Shown: piece by piece, positions 15,952 to 23,966 of the stretch | Layout of the letters: each line of letters starts with the position of its first letter | Numbering within the stretch: the stretch's first letter is position 1 | Assembly: GCA_050331695.1 (NCBI GenBank) | Contig: JBHJGP010000012.1 | Location: 254,016 to 318,015 of the forward strand | From: JBHJGP01 sp050331695 | GTDB lineage: Bacteria > Pseudomonadota > Alphaproteobacteria > Geminicoccales > Geminicoccaceae | DNA: 64,000 nucleotides | Reading direction: 5' to 3' | Notes under the pieces: model-generated | Databases searched by the model: none | Seen by the model: the letters and a program-made list of their open reading frames with translations, nothing else | Told to the model about the DNA's origin: nothing | Made by a program: the position numbers and the translations under genes

Positions 15952-17240
15952 CGCCTGAATGACGACCTTGCCTGCACGACAAGCTCCGCCACCTGGCGTC
16001 GGTCTTCCGGATTGCTCAGCACCCGGTTCATATCCTGTGCGGCCAGCCGCAAGTGATGGCCGAGGAGCGTGTGGTGCTCAGCCCGGGATACGTAGGCCAT
16101 TCGGCCGATGGCCTCGATCAACCGAAGCATGACCAGATTATTGTCGACCGCGGCCCGGCGAAGCGGGTGAAGCGCGGTGCCCACGATCTCCTCGACGCCA
16201 ATCAGCGCCAGCCAGACCCTGGGCTTCTCATCCGCATCCCAATAGATCGGCGACGGCACACCCCGCTGCAGGACCTGAGCGAGAGAACTGGAGAGGTGAT
16301 CCAGCGCGCTGATCGCGGTATAGGCGTCGTTGATACCGGGCGAGAGTGCCCTCAGCGCGATCTCGACATTGAGGTGAACGTTGAACTGAATGTCCCCCTC
16401 GGGTGCCCGGGCGTCGTCGATCACGATCTGATTTCGAACCTGGGCCACGTCTCCTTCCCGGGCACCGCCGTAGAGGCGCGCAATCGGCATGCCTTCGAGA
16501 ACGAACCGGCCGGGTCGGGTTACGACCTCGATGAAACCGTCTTCCTGTTTGGCCATCTGGACGAGCGTATCGGCGCCGACCGATGTCACGTAGCCGGCTT
16601 TTCCCGCTTCGACAAACTCGAATTCACCGTCGGGGATCACATCAACATCGTCGGCTTCTTCTCTGGGTGACGCGTCCAGCAGGCGATTGATGGCCTGGCG
16701 CAGGGAACGCTGGGTGCGGCCGATTTCATTGTCGACCATCACCCGCCCGGCCACATCATGGACGAAGTAGATCAGCCAGAAGAAACTCGTCGCCGCCAGA
16801 AGGATCGCGGTCGCGACCGACAGCCGGGGCACCTCATCGGCGCCGACGACGTAGAGAACGATCAGCGCGAACAGGAAGGTCGCACCCAGCACACCGATGG
16901 TGACCTGATTGACCCGGTTGTCGGTAAAGCTCTCGAGGAGCCTCGGTCCGATATTGCCGGCTGCGAGCGTGAACACGATCAGCGTCAGCGAATAGACCAG
17001 GCTCAGCACGGTCATCATCGCGCCGGCGATTGTGCTCAGCACCGCACGGGCGCCGGCGGCGTCGATCCTAAGAAAGGAGAAGCCAGCCAGCAGTTGCTGG
17101 ACCTGGTCGACGCGGTCGACCGACACGGCCGCAATCGCGAGCACCACGCCCGTCAGCGCGACCATCGCCGGTATGAACAAGAAGCCGCGGACGAGGCGCC
17201 GGACCGAGGTCGGCAAGAGCCTCATGAGAAAAAGGCGCAT
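15948..17240 (-). CDS. DUF2254 membrane protein
   Basis: The 430-residue protein has about four N-terminal membrane helices (residues 15-170) and a soluble C-terminal domain with the conserved ALRALSPGINDAYTA segment that marks DUF2254. Its function is unknown. It starts 12 bases after the formate/nitrite transporter-like gene on the same strand, so the two form a short operon that would be driven by the near-consensus EcfG promoter at 18152-18176. Confidence 0.82.
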   Translation of the reverse strand: MRLFLMRLLPTSVRRLVRGFLFIPAMVALTGVVLAIAAVSVDRVDQVQQLLAGFSFLRIDAAGARAVLSTIAGAMMTVLSLVYSLTLIVFTLAAGNIGPRLLESFTDNRVNQVTIGVLGATFLFALIVLYVVGADEVPRLSVATAILLAATSFFWLIYFVHDVAGRVMVDNEIGRTQRSLRQAINRLLDASPREEADDVDVIPDGEFEFVEAGKAGYVTSVGADTLVQMAKQEDGFIEVVTRPGRFVLEGMPIARLYGGAREGDVAQVRNQIVIDDARAPEGDIQFNVHLNVEIALRALSPGINDAYTAISALDHLSSSLAQVLQRGVPSPIYWDADEKPRVWLALIGVEEIVGTALHPLRRAAVDNNLVMLRLIEAIGRMAYVSRAEHHTLLGHHLRLAAQDMNRVLSNPEDRRQVAELVVQARSSFRR

Positions 17241-17252
17241 CGCCGCTTTGTC

Positions 17253-18128
17253 TCAGAGCTCTTCGCGGACCTGGGCGTAGGCCAATAGGGCGAAAAGCGC
17301 GCTGCCGCCGACGATGTTGCCGGCAAGCGCTGGCAGAAAGAAGGTTGCGAACGCGTCGCCTAGTCCGACCGTCCCATCGAAGATCAGCAGAAACGCCTCG
17401 ACCGAGCCGGCGATGACATGGGCGAAGCCGCCGAGCGCGATCACATAGGTGATGATGATGATCAAAGTCGCGGGAAACGTTTCGGGACTCGGCAGCAGCC
17501 AGACAAGGGTTGCGATCAGCCAACCGGCGACGATACCGGTGAAGAACATGCGGCTGGCATCGTAGGCCATGAAATGGCTCGAGATCTCTCGGAACGCCCG
17601 CTGGTGCTCATCGGAAAAGAACAGCTCGCTGGACAGGGCCGCGCCAAAGATCGCGGCGCCGACCATGTTCGCCGCCAAGACAACGCCCCAAAGTCGCAGC
17701 GTCCGGAAGAGATTGTGGACCGTGGGCGCGCCGATCAGCGGCAGGACCGCCGTCAGGGTGTTTTCAGTGAAGAGCTGTTGTCTTGCCAGGATGACGATCA
17801 GGAACCCGGTCGAGTAGCCGACATTGTCGATCAATGGCCGCCAGGGAGCATCAGGGAGGTGGGCGCGCAGTAACCCTTCGACAACGACCGAAAAACCGAT
17901 GGAAAGGCCGGCCGCGACCCCTGACCACCAAAGACTGCGAAACGTCCGGTTGAGCTCCTCGTCGCCTTCCCGGCAAACGATCGCGTAGACCATCGCGGCC
18001 CGTAGCCGCAGGCGGTCTTGCACCTCTGACAGATCGTCACTGGAAAGCCTTGAACCGGTCGGGCGCTCATCCGGTTCGGACTGGCGTTCCAAGGCCCCCG
18101 CACTGCCGCTTCTATCCATCTTTTCCAT
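17253..18128 (-). CDS. Formate/nitrite transporter (FNT) family protein
   Basis: The 291-residue protein has a polar N-terminal region of about 65 residues and then six hydrophobic segments with FNT-type half-helix motifs (NVGYSTGFLIVILARQQLFTENTL and the later ALAGNIVGGSALFALL). The first long tail and the YSTGF motif resemble the YfdC-like branch rather than FocA or NirC. It should be an inner-membrane channel for small anions. The DUF2254 gene follows 12 bases later. The start is 24 bases after a near-consensus EcfG -10 element. Confidence 0.82.
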   Translation of the reverse strand: MEKMDRSGSAGALERQSEPDERPTGSRLSSDDLSEVQDRLRLRAAMVYAIVCREGDEELNRTFRSLWWSGVAAGLSIGFSVVVEGLLRAHLPDAPWRPLIDNVGYSTGFLIVILARQQLFTENTLTAVLPLIGAPTVHNLFRTLRLWGVVLAANMVGAAIFGAALSSELFFSDEHQRAFREISSHFMAYDASRMFFTGIVAGWLIATLVWLLPSPETFPATLIIIITYVIALGGFAHVIAGSVEAFLLIFDGTVGLGDAFATFFLPALAGNIVGGSALFALLAYAQVREEL

Positions 18129-18151
18129 CTAAAGAGATCTCTTCGCTCAAC

Positions 18152-18176
18152 AACCATTACGCCCGAATTCGGTTCC
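18152..18176 (-). promoter_or_regulatory. Near-consensus EcfG promoter before the FNT-DUF2254 operon
   Basis: On the minus strand GGAAC (18176-18172), 16 bases, GGTT (18155-18152), one mismatch from consensus. It is back to back with the perfect plus-strand copy at 18197, with the two -35 elements 20 bases apart. Confidence 0.55.
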
Positions 18177-18196
18177 GTCAGGGTCATCGTCAGCCC

Positions 18197-18221
18197 GGAA
18201 CCGGCGCCGGGCCGACACGTT
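18197..18221 (+). promoter_or_regulatory. Perfect EcfG promoter before the DUF2945 operon
   Basis: GGAAC at 18197-18201, 16 bases, CGTT at 18218-18221. The DUF2945 start codon is 32 bases beyond, the same distance as for the gdh and csbD promoters. Confidence 0.82.
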
Positions 18222-18253
18222 TGCATGCCGATCGACAAAGAGGGGTGTTCGCC

Positions 18254-18475
18254 ATGGTTGAGGCCTATCAAGAAGGTACTGAGATTGAATGGGATTGGGG
18301 ATCTGGAACCGCGAGCGGCAAAGTCGTCGAAGTATTCTACGACGATGTGACGAGGACCCTCAAGGGCAGCGAGGTCAAGCGCAAGGCCAGCCGCGACGAT
18401 CCGGCCTATCTGATCGAACAGGCGGACGGCGATCAGGTCTTGAAGGGTCACAGCGAAATTCGCAAAGCTTCGTGA
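18254..18475 (+). CDS. DUF2945 (hypervirulence-associated TUDOR-like) small protein
   Basis: The 73-residue protein begins MVEAYQEGTEIEWDWGSG and continues with the conserved TASGKVVEVF, VKRKASRDDPAYLIEQADG and HSEIRK segments of the DUF2945 small SH3-like fold. These proteins are common near stress genes, with no known biochemical role. The start follows a perfect EcfG promoter by 32 bases. The next gene is 7 bases away and probably co-transcribed. Confidence 0.85.
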   Translation: MVEAYQEGTEIEWDWGSGTASGKVVEVFYDDVTRTLKGSEVKRKASRDDPAYLIEQADGDQVLKGHSEIRKAS

Positions 18476-18482
18476 GGCGGGT

Positions 18483-18743
18483 ATGGCCAAGGATCATGGA
18501 CCTTCGATTAAGGACGACGAGCTCTACGATGGCCTTCGCCAGCAAGGCATGAGCAAGGAAAAGGCAGCGGGCATTGCCAATGCAGAAGCGGCCGGTGACG
18601 AACCCGCGAGGAAGGGCGGCATGGCACCGCCCTATGAGGACTGGACGAAGGAAGAACTCTACGAACGTGCCCAGGAGCTTGAGATTGAGGGGCGCTCAGC
18701 CATGTCGAAGGACGAGTTGATCAAAGCGCTGAGGGATCGCTAG
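18483..18743 (+). CDS. Small protein with DUF7218-like N-terminus and Rho N-terminal-like (SAP/LEM-type) C-terminus
   Basis: The 86-residue protein has an N-terminal half with MSKEKAAGIANA (typical of small proteins annotated DUF7218) and a C-terminal TKEELYERAQELEIEGRSAMSKDELIKALRDR, which matches the Rho N-terminal/SAP-like helical domain often associated with nucleic-acid binding. A GAGGCGG ribosome site precedes the ATG. It lies between DUF2945 and the topoisomerase IB gene, all on the plus strand. Confidence 0.78.
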   Translation: MAKDHGPSIKDDELYDGLRQQGMSKEKAAGIANAEAAGDEPARKGGMAPPYEDWTKEELYERAQELEIEGRSAMSKDELIKALRDR

Positions 18744-18858
18744 ACGACATTGCCGGTAAAACCGATCAAGCGGAGCCGTCGGGGGCGCGGTTTCACCTAC
18801 ACCGCGCCATCGGGACGCCCGGTTCAAGGCTCTGGCCATACCGCCGGCCTGGCGGGAT

Positions 18859-19722
18859 GTGGAAATCTTCGACGATCCAAAAGCCACGGTGCTTGCCGTC
18901 GGCTATGATCAGAAGAACCGGCGCCAATACATTTATAATCCGGCTTTCCGCCAGGAGCGTGAGGCGGAAAAGTTCGCCCAACTCCGGCTCTTTTCGCTCA
19001 AACTGCCAAAGATCCGAGCCCGTCTTGCCTATGATCGCCGTCACGCCGAGACCGAGCGTATCCGGGTCGCGGCCCTTTGCCTCACGCTGATCGACAAAAC
19101 CGCCATCCGCGTTGGCTCGATGATCTACCGCAAAACAAACGGCACCTACGGCGCAACCACCCTGTTGAAACGTCACGTATCGATCACGGGCCCTAAAATC
19201 CGGCTTCAGTTCATCGGCAAGGGCGGCAAGAAACGTCACATAAGCTTCAGTGACGGGCTCTTGGCCCGTGACTTGAGGCGGCTCAAAACCGCGCCCGGGC
19301 CTGATCTTTTCCGCTATCGGGCGGCCGACGGCTCCTGGACGACGCTTTCTTCATCGACGGTCAACGCTTATCTCCAGGAGCGATCCGGCCTGGATATCAC
19401 CGCCAAAGCTTTCCGCATTTGGAAAGCGACGACGATCGCGGCCGAGGTTCTGACCGAGAAGGGGACAGGCTCACCCATAAAGCCGGCTTTGAAGAAAGCC
19501 GCCGAGGCCTTGGACAACACGCCGGCGATGGTCAGGTCCTCCTATCTCCATCCCAAAATTATTGAGACCCACAAAGCGGGTGAGCTTCAAGAGATGGTGG
19601 AGCAAGGGGACGGCCGGGCTCATCTGAAGGCGACCGAGCAGGCGGTGCGGGATCTGCTCGATGTCGATGGGCAGCCGACGTGTCGTCGGACGAGTGAACT
19701 CAGACGCCCAGAGCCTGACTGA
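18859..19722 (+). CDS. DNA topoisomerase IB (poxvirus-like), N-terminal part displaced to another frame
   Basis: The frame from GTG 18859 gives 287 residues with type IB topoisomerase features: GYDQKNRRQYIYNPAFR, IRVGSMIYRKTNGTYGATTL, the catalytic Arg/Lys regions, and the Tyr of VRSSYLHPKIIE as nucleophile. The conserved ALAIPPAW segment lies just upstream in this frame with no start codon, and the conserved RRGRGFTY start region lies in a different frame opened by TTG 18750. So the annotated start drops needed sequence, and the gene looks frameshifted between about 18815 and 18830. It overlaps the 3' end of the convergent ecfG gene by 23 bases. Confidence 0.75.
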   Translation: MEIFDDPKATVLAVGYDQKNRRQYIYNPAFRQEREAEKFAQLRLFSLKLPKIRARLAYDRRHAETERIRVAALCLTLIDKTAIRVGSMIYRKTNGTYGATTLLKRHVSITGPKIRLQFIGKGGKKRHISFSDGLLARDLRRLKTAPGPDLFRYRAADGSWTTLSSSTVNAYLQERSGLDITAKAFRIWKATTIAAEVLTEKGTGSPIKPALKKAAEALDNTPAMVRSSYLHPKIIETHKAGELQEMVEQGDGRAHLKATEQAVRDLLDVDGQPTCRRTSELRRPEPD

Positions 19723-20257
19723 TCCGGCTGACCGACCCGTCGATTGCCGCATCGCTTCGGTCGAGCGAATTGTCACCGTCCATGAGCGCGATCAGCCGGG
19801 CCCGCGCCCGGGAAACTCGGCTTTTCACCGTGCCAACCCGAACACCCAACACCTCAGCGGCATCCTCGTAAGACAGACCGGTAACGCCAATGAGCACCAG
19901 CGCTTCTCGCTGATCGTCCGCCAACATGTGGAGCGCCGCCAGAAAATCCCGCAGCTCCATGCGATCGAACTGCCGGCCGCCTATCGCCACCTTGGAGGAA
20001 TAAACGCCGTCGGTATCGGCCACTTCCCGTCGCCGCTTACGACCCTCGGTATAATATTGATTGCGTAAAATCGTGATCAGCCAGGCGTTGAGGTTGCTGC
20101 CTTCCGTGTACTTGTCCTGGTTGGCGATGGCCTTGGCCAACGTCTCCTGAACGAGATCGTCAGCGCGATCTGGATCGCCCGTCAGAGACCGGCCGAACGC
20201 TCTCAGGGTGGGCATCGCTTCGATCAAAAGGTCCTTATAGGTGGGTTTGATCACCAA
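19700..20257 (-). CDS. ecfG: EcfG-type general stress response sigma factor
   Basis: The 185-residue ECF sigma factor has region 2 (about residues 13-80, with DPDRADDLVQETLAKAI and NLNAWLITILRNQYYTEGRK) and region 4 (about 105-160, with LADDQREALVLIGVTGLSYEDAAEVLGVRVGTVKSRVSRARARL). The sequence pattern and the pairing with nepR and phyR identify it as the general stress sigma factor of Alphaproteobacteria. It directs RNA polymerase to GGAAC-N16/17-CGTT promoters, which are abundant in this window. It is 6 bases downstream of nepR and almost certainly co-transcribed with it. Confidence 0.93.
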   Translation of the reverse strand: MVIKPTYKDLLIEAMPTLRAFGRSLTGDPDRADDLVQETLAKAIANQDKYTEGSNLNAWLITILRNQYYTEGRKRRREVADTDGVYSSKVAIGGRQFDRMELRDFLAALHMLADDQREALVLIGVTGLSYEDAAEVLGVRVGTVKSRVSRARARLIALMDGDNSLDRSDAAIDGSVSRISQALGV

Positions 20258-20263
20258 CCACTC

Positions 20264-20539
20264 CTAGCGCGTTTCCTCATCATCTGAGCTCTGCTCGTCC
20301 AACTGCTCGAGCAACGTCAGCATGTCCTCCGGAATTGGCTCGGCTGCCACTTCATCATAGATTCGCTTGAGCTGCCGCCCGATCCAATCAGGCTCAATAG
20401 CGCCGGTAGGTGTCCCGCTCTTGTCGTCACGGGGATCTCCATTCTCGGCGGCTGGTTCCGGATGCCTTGTGCCACGCTCATCTTGCGATGCCACGAGGAT
20501 CCAATCATTTGGTGAGCGGTCGCTGTTTGCGTTCATCAT
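20264..20539 (-). CDS. nepR: NepR-type anti-sigma factor
   Basis: The C-terminal part has the NepR core IGRQLKRIYDEVAAEPIPEDMLTLLEQLD, the two-helix region that binds and blocks EcfG and is itself captured by phosphorylated PhyR. The N-terminal half is long, polar and poorly conserved. I chose the ATG at 20539 (an adjacent ATG is at 20536), giving 91 residues; a longer frame from 20596 crosses the promoter. If the near-consensus promoter at 20568-20544 is used, the transcript would begin almost at the start codon, so a leaderless or downstream start is possible. Confidence 0.88.
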   Translation of the reverse strand: MMNANSDRSPNDWILVASQDERGTRHPEPAAENGDPRDDKSGTPTGAIEPDWIGRQLKRIYDEVAAEPIPEDMLTLLEQLDEQSSDDEETR

Positions 20540-20543
20540 GGTT

Positions 20544-20582
20544 AACCGGGGTTGAAGAGATAAGTTCCGTCCGTCGGAACTT
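20544..20582. promoter_or_regulatory. Divergent nepR/phyR promoter region with an inverted repeat of two GGAAC elements
   Basis: A perfect inverted repeat (arms AAGTTCCG at 20562-20569 and CGGAACTT at 20575-20582, 5-base spacer) places two GGAAC -35 elements facing outward. On the minus strand GGAAC is followed after 16 bases by GGTT at 20547-20544, one mismatch from the EcfG consensus, pointing at nepR-ecfG and implying autoregulation. The plus-strand copy lacks a good -10 (GATT after 16 bases); a second plus-strand GGAAC at 20617 has CTTT after 16 bases and may serve phyR. Confidence 0.6.
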
Positions 20583-20679
20583 TGTGCATCCGACAAGATT
20601 GCATAATTGGGGAAGAGGAACCATACGGCCGATCAGACTTTCTGCTGGCCGGGCGTTCCCTACGAAGCAAAGGGACCAT

Positions 20680-21486
20680 ATGTCATCCAAATTCGGTCAG
20701 CAAATCGCACCTCATCTACCTTATCTCCGTCGCTATGCCCGCGCCTTGACCGGGTCGCAGAAGCAGGGCGACGCTTACGTGCAGGCCTGCCTGAACGCCG
20801 TCCTGAAAGATCCCAACGTCCTCGACACAACGATTGGCGCCAAGCTTGGGCTCTACAGACTTTTCAACAACTTATGGAAAAGCACCAACCTTGAGCACTT
20901 GGCCGGCGGGACTGGCGCGGATCAGTTCGAGCGGGTAGCGCAAGATCGCTTGCAGGTGATGGCGGCGCTTGAGAGACAAATTCTTCTCTTGACGACACTC
21001 GAACAATTCACACGCGCAGAGGTGTCGCTGATCACCGGCTTGCCTGAGAGCGAGATAAACCAAGGAGTGGACAGTGCCCTCGCAGATATGGGCCGCCAAA
21101 TGGCGACAGATGTCCTCATCATCGAAGACGAACCCATGATTTCACTCGATCTCGCCGACATCGTCGAACAGCTTGGGCACACCGTCACAACAGTCTCGCG
21201 AACAGCAAGAGATGCTATGTCGGCGGCTCGAAACCAAACACCGGGTCTTGTTCTGGCGGATATCCAGCTCGCTGACGGGTCGTCGGGTATCGACGCGGTT
21301 AACGAAATCCTAGGTCAGCACGAAGTGCCGGTCATCTTCATCACCGCGTTTCCCGAGCGCCTCCTGACCGGTGAACGTCCAGAACCTGCCTTTCTAATTT
21401 CCAAGCCATTCAATCCGGAAATGGTCAAAGCAGCGATCAGTCAGGCGACATTCTTCAAATCGTCGGCGGCGATCGAAGCTCGGTAA
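20680..21486 (+). CDS. phyR: PhyR anti-anti-sigma response regulator
   Basis: The 268-residue protein starts at ATG 20680 with AAAGGG upstream. Residues 1-125 form a sigma-like domain that mimics EcfG regions 2 and 4 (HLPYLRRYARALTGSQKQGDAYVQA...; RAEVSLITGLPESEINQGVDSAL). Residues 132-260 form a receiver domain with acidic pocket EDEP, phospho-Asp in VLADIQLADGSSG, the FITAFPERLL motif typical of PhyR and the lysine in ISKPF. When phosphorylated it releases EcfG by sequestering NepR. It is transcribed divergently from nepR-ecfG, the usual arrangement. Confidence 0.95.
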   Translation: MSSKFGQQIAPHLPYLRRYARALTGSQKQGDAYVQACLNAVLKDPNVLDTTIGAKLGLYRLFNNLWKSTNLEHLAGGTGADQFERVAQDRLQVMAALERQILLLTTLEQFTRAEVSLITGLPESEINQGVDSALADMGRQMATDVLIIEDEPMISLDLADIVEQLGHTVTTVSRTARDAMSAARNQTPGLVLADIQLADGSSGIDAVNEILGQHEVPVIFITAFPERLLTGERPEPAFLISKPFNPEMVKAAISQATFFKSSAAIEAR

Positions 21487-21587
21487 TCGCCGCCAACCTT
21501 CGGACCGTCTCGGCGTCACGTCAGCAAATAGAAAACCGAAAAAGCAAACTCGAGAAGCAGGCTACTCCCGCTCCCCAATCACTCGGC

Positions 21588-21785
21588 TCAGTGACGAGCC
21601 ATCCACTCATCGACCTCACGCTTCGCTTCTTCTTTGGATTTTCCGTATTTCTGCTGGATGAGACCTTCCAATTCTTCGCGGCTACCCTCGGCCTGGGCTA
21701 GCTCATCGTCGGTAAGCTTGCCCCATTGTTGCTGAGCCTTGCCTTTGTATTCTTTCCAATTGCCTTTGATTTGATCCCAATTCAC
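21588..21785 (-). CDS. CsbD family stress protein
   Basis: The 65-residue, highly charged protein starts at a GTG with GAGGAG upstream and reads MNWDQIKGNWKEYKG near its N-terminus, the hallmark of the CsbD family (general-stress proteins, often the most strongly induced of the alphaproteobacterial GSR). A perfect EcfG promoter lies 31 bases before the start, inside the beginning of the divergent kinase gene. Confidence 0.9.
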   Translation of the reverse strand: MNWDQIKGNWKEYKGKAQQQWGKLTDDELAQAEGSREELEGLIQQKYGKSKEEAKREVDEWMARH

Positions 21786-21786
21786 A

Positions 21787-23037
21787 ATGCTCTCCTCGGT
21801 TGATCGGATGCCTGAGAACGGGACATCGGACGCAAGGTTCCGGGTGAAGAACCAAAATGGGAGTGATTTGTTGGATTCCGTCAGCGATCACGACAACCGC
21901 ATCCGTGACTTGGAGGCGGAGATGCGGGCGCTTCGTGACGAGATCAAGATGCGGGATGACGTCATCGCCGAGGCACTCGCGCAACGCGACCTTGCGCCGC
22001 TCCAGAAGATGGCTGATCGTCTCAATCCAGAGATTGGTCAGGTTGAGGGTCTCCACCGCGAAGCACAATTGACACAATTGGCGGCGCAACTGGCGGCAAC
22101 GACGCGGCGCTTCGAGATCGCTCTCGAACGGTCGGCGGTCGTTGTGTTCGAACAGGACCGCGATCTACGCTACCGGTACGCCTACAATCTGCCGCAAGGG
22201 TTCGAGAAAACCTCTGTTCTCGGTAAATCCGATCAGGAGCTAATGAATGCTGCTGATCGGCAGAAAATCATTCCGGTTAAAGAAAGAGTACTCGACAGCG
22301 GCGTACGCGAGCAGATCGAGGTGACAATCCTGGTCGGCAACACAGAGCGAACCTACGACCTGATAGTCGAGCCGAAATGGACCAATGGTGGTGAGATCGA
22401 CGGTGTTATCTGCGCCGCTATTGACGTAACTGCGCAACGGGAACGCGAGGAGCATCATCAACTGGTGATGCGGGAGTTGACTCACCGCTCAAAAAATCTG
22501 CTCGCCGTGATCCAGGCCATGGCCCGTCAGACCGCGACCCGTTCGAGATCGCTAGAAACCTTCGTGCCTGCGTTCGCTGCTCGATTACGGGCAATCGCCG
22601 CGTCGCACGATCTGCTAATCTCTCAGTCCTGGCGCGGCGCTGGTCTGCGCGAACTTATTCTCACTCAATTGGGTCTCGTGGTCGCACCGAGCAGCCCACA
22701 AGTCCGACTGTCTGGCCCGGGGCTGCAGGTGAACGCTGATACGGCGCAAAACCTCGGGCTGGCGTTCCATGAGCTGACCACAAATGCCGCCAAATACGGT
22801 GCTTTGTCTGTAAAGGACGGGATCGTCCATGTGTCCTGGAGCCACGAACAAGCCGTCGTCTGCGTGATCTGGCGGGAGCGCGGCGGGCCGCCGGTCGAAC
22901 AGCCCAAGCATGAGGGCTTTGGCCGTGTTCTTCTTCAGCGGTCGGTCGGAGCGACGATCGACGGATCGGTCGATACTGCGTTCGAGCGCCAAGGCGTCGT
23001 TTGTCGAATGTCCTTCCCGACCGAGCGGCTTATATGA
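21787..23037 (+). CDS. PAS-HWE sensor histidine kinase
   Basis: The 416-residue protein has an N-terminal coiled coil (about residues 30-75, DHDNRIRDLEAEMRALRDEI), a PAS domain (about 100-220, FEIALERSAVVVFEQDRDLRYRYAYN) and an HWE kinase domain: phospho-acceptor His in MRELTHRSKNLLAVIQAMARQ, then the ATP-binding HELTTNAAKYGALS and WRERGG (the W-x-E motif). No membrane helix is seen, so it is probably cytosolic. The first ATG at 21787 is 1 base from the divergent csbD start; ATG 21808 is an alternative. Kinases of this class feed phosphate to PhyR or to FATGUY receivers, so it is a probable GSR sensor. Confidence 0.88.
   Translation: MLSSVDRMPENGTSDARFRVKNQNGSDLLDSVSDHDNRIRDLEAEMRALRDEIKMRDDVIAEALAQRDLAPLQKMADRLNPEIGQVEGLHREAQLTQLAAQLAATTRRFEIALERSAVVVFEQDRDLRYRYAYNLPQGFEKTSVLGKSDQELMNAADRQKIIPVKERVLDSGVREQIEVTILVGNTERTYDLIVEPKWTNGGEIDGVICAAIDVTAQREREEHHQLVMRELTHRSKNLLAVIQAMARQTATRSRSLETFVPAFAARLRAIAASHDLLISQSWRGAGLRELILTQLGLVVAPSSPQVRLSGPGLQVNADTAQNLGLAFHELTTNAAKYGALSVKDGIVHVSWSHEQAVVCVIWRERGGPPVEQPKHEGFGRVLLQRSVGATIDGSVDTAFERQGVVCRMSFPTERLI
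21817..21841 (-). promoter_or_regulatory. Perfect EcfG promoter before csbD
   Basis: On the minus strand GGAAC (21841-21837), 16 bases, CGTT (21820-21817), 31 bases before the csbD GTG. It lies within the first codons of the divergent kinase gene, so the kinase N-terminus or its start may be constrained by this promoter. Confidence 0.85.
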
Positions 23038-23119
23038 GTAGCCGGGGTCCTTGCCGACCGCGCCACAAGAGCAAGCGAGCCGAGGTCAAGCGCAGGCGAC
23101 CCCGGCCCGAACCCAAACC

Positions 23120-23635
23120 TCAGTCGGCGATCAGCGCCCGAAGCATCCAGGCGGATTTCTCGTGGAACGTGATCCGACCGGTCAGCATGTCCTCGGTCAC
23201 CACGTCACCCCGGTCGCCGGCGCTTTCCGCGACCTCCCGCATCTTGGATGCGATCTGCTCGTGGCCCCGGACCAGGTCCTCGATCATGGCCTTAGCGTCT
23301 GGCATGCCGGAAACGTGAGAGCCGATCGAAACCTGGAGGTTCATCTTATCGCCCTCAATCGGCGCCCGGTGGCCGAGGGCCCGGATACGCTCGGCGATCT
23401 CATCGGCCGCTTCGAACAGATCCTCGTAATGCTCTTCGGTGAGGTCATGGACCGACTTGAACAGCGGCCCGACCACGTTCCAGTGGCAGATATGCGACTT
23501 GATCGTCAGCACGTAGGTGTCGCTGAGCAGGGTTGAGAGCTGCCCGGCTAGGTCCTTACGTACCGCCGGCTCGATCCCGGTCTTAACCTCGTCGGCCTCG
23601 CGAGCCGTCACTTCGAGAACGTCTGATACAGCCAT
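23120..23635 (-). CDS. dps: Dps family DNA-binding ferritin-like protein
   Basis: The start at 23635 is supported by GAGGAG 6 bases upstream; a longer frame begins at 23788. The 171-residue protein has the Dps ferroxidase ligands in SHICHWNVVGPLFKSVHDLTEEHYEDLFEAADEIAERIRALG (about residues 43-85), which form the inter-subunit iron site. Dps dodecamers store iron and shield DNA from peroxide in the cytoplasm. A near-consensus EcfG promoter lies about 145 bases upstream, and the gene is next to the GSR core, as in many relatives. Confidence 0.92.
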   Translation of the reverse strand: MAVSDVLEVTAREADEVKTGIEPAVRKDLAGQLSTLLSDTYVLTIKSHICHWNVVGPLFKSVHDLTEEHYEDLFEAADEIAERIRALGHRAPIEGDKMNLQVSIGSHVSGMPDAKAMIEDLVRGHEQIASKMREVAESAGDRGDVVTEDMLTGRITFHEKSAWMLRALIAD

Positions 23636-23777
23636 TTTGGTCTCCTCATTGTCGTTTGCTTGGAATGACATTTCTTCAGGTCTGAGGGCCCGCCCCGGAT
23701 CGGGTCCACCGGTCCGGTCGCTGAACAGCGGTCCAGCATTTGCAAGGGATTGGCCCAGGGAACAGCGAGCCGCATGT

Positions 23778-23802
23778 AACACCCACAACGGCCATAAGTT
23801 CC
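23778..23802 (-). promoter_or_regulatory. Near-consensus EcfG promoter upstream of dps
   Basis: On the minus strand GGAAC (23802-23798), 16 bases, TGTT (23781-23778), one mismatch from consensus. It leaves a leader of about 135 bases before the dps start, longer than at most other sites here, so confidence is limited. Confidence 0.4.
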
Positions 23803-23966
23803 TGATTTTGGGGCGCTACAAACCTAAAGGTATGACCCCGCATCGCGGCGAAAAGGGCTGTCCACACAAACATAGGTTAATGCGGGTGCCGCGACGATGT
23901 GCGACGTTTCTCTGCAACAAAGGTGACGGCTTTCGCTGATACATCTTTCACGAGGGAACGGACGCG

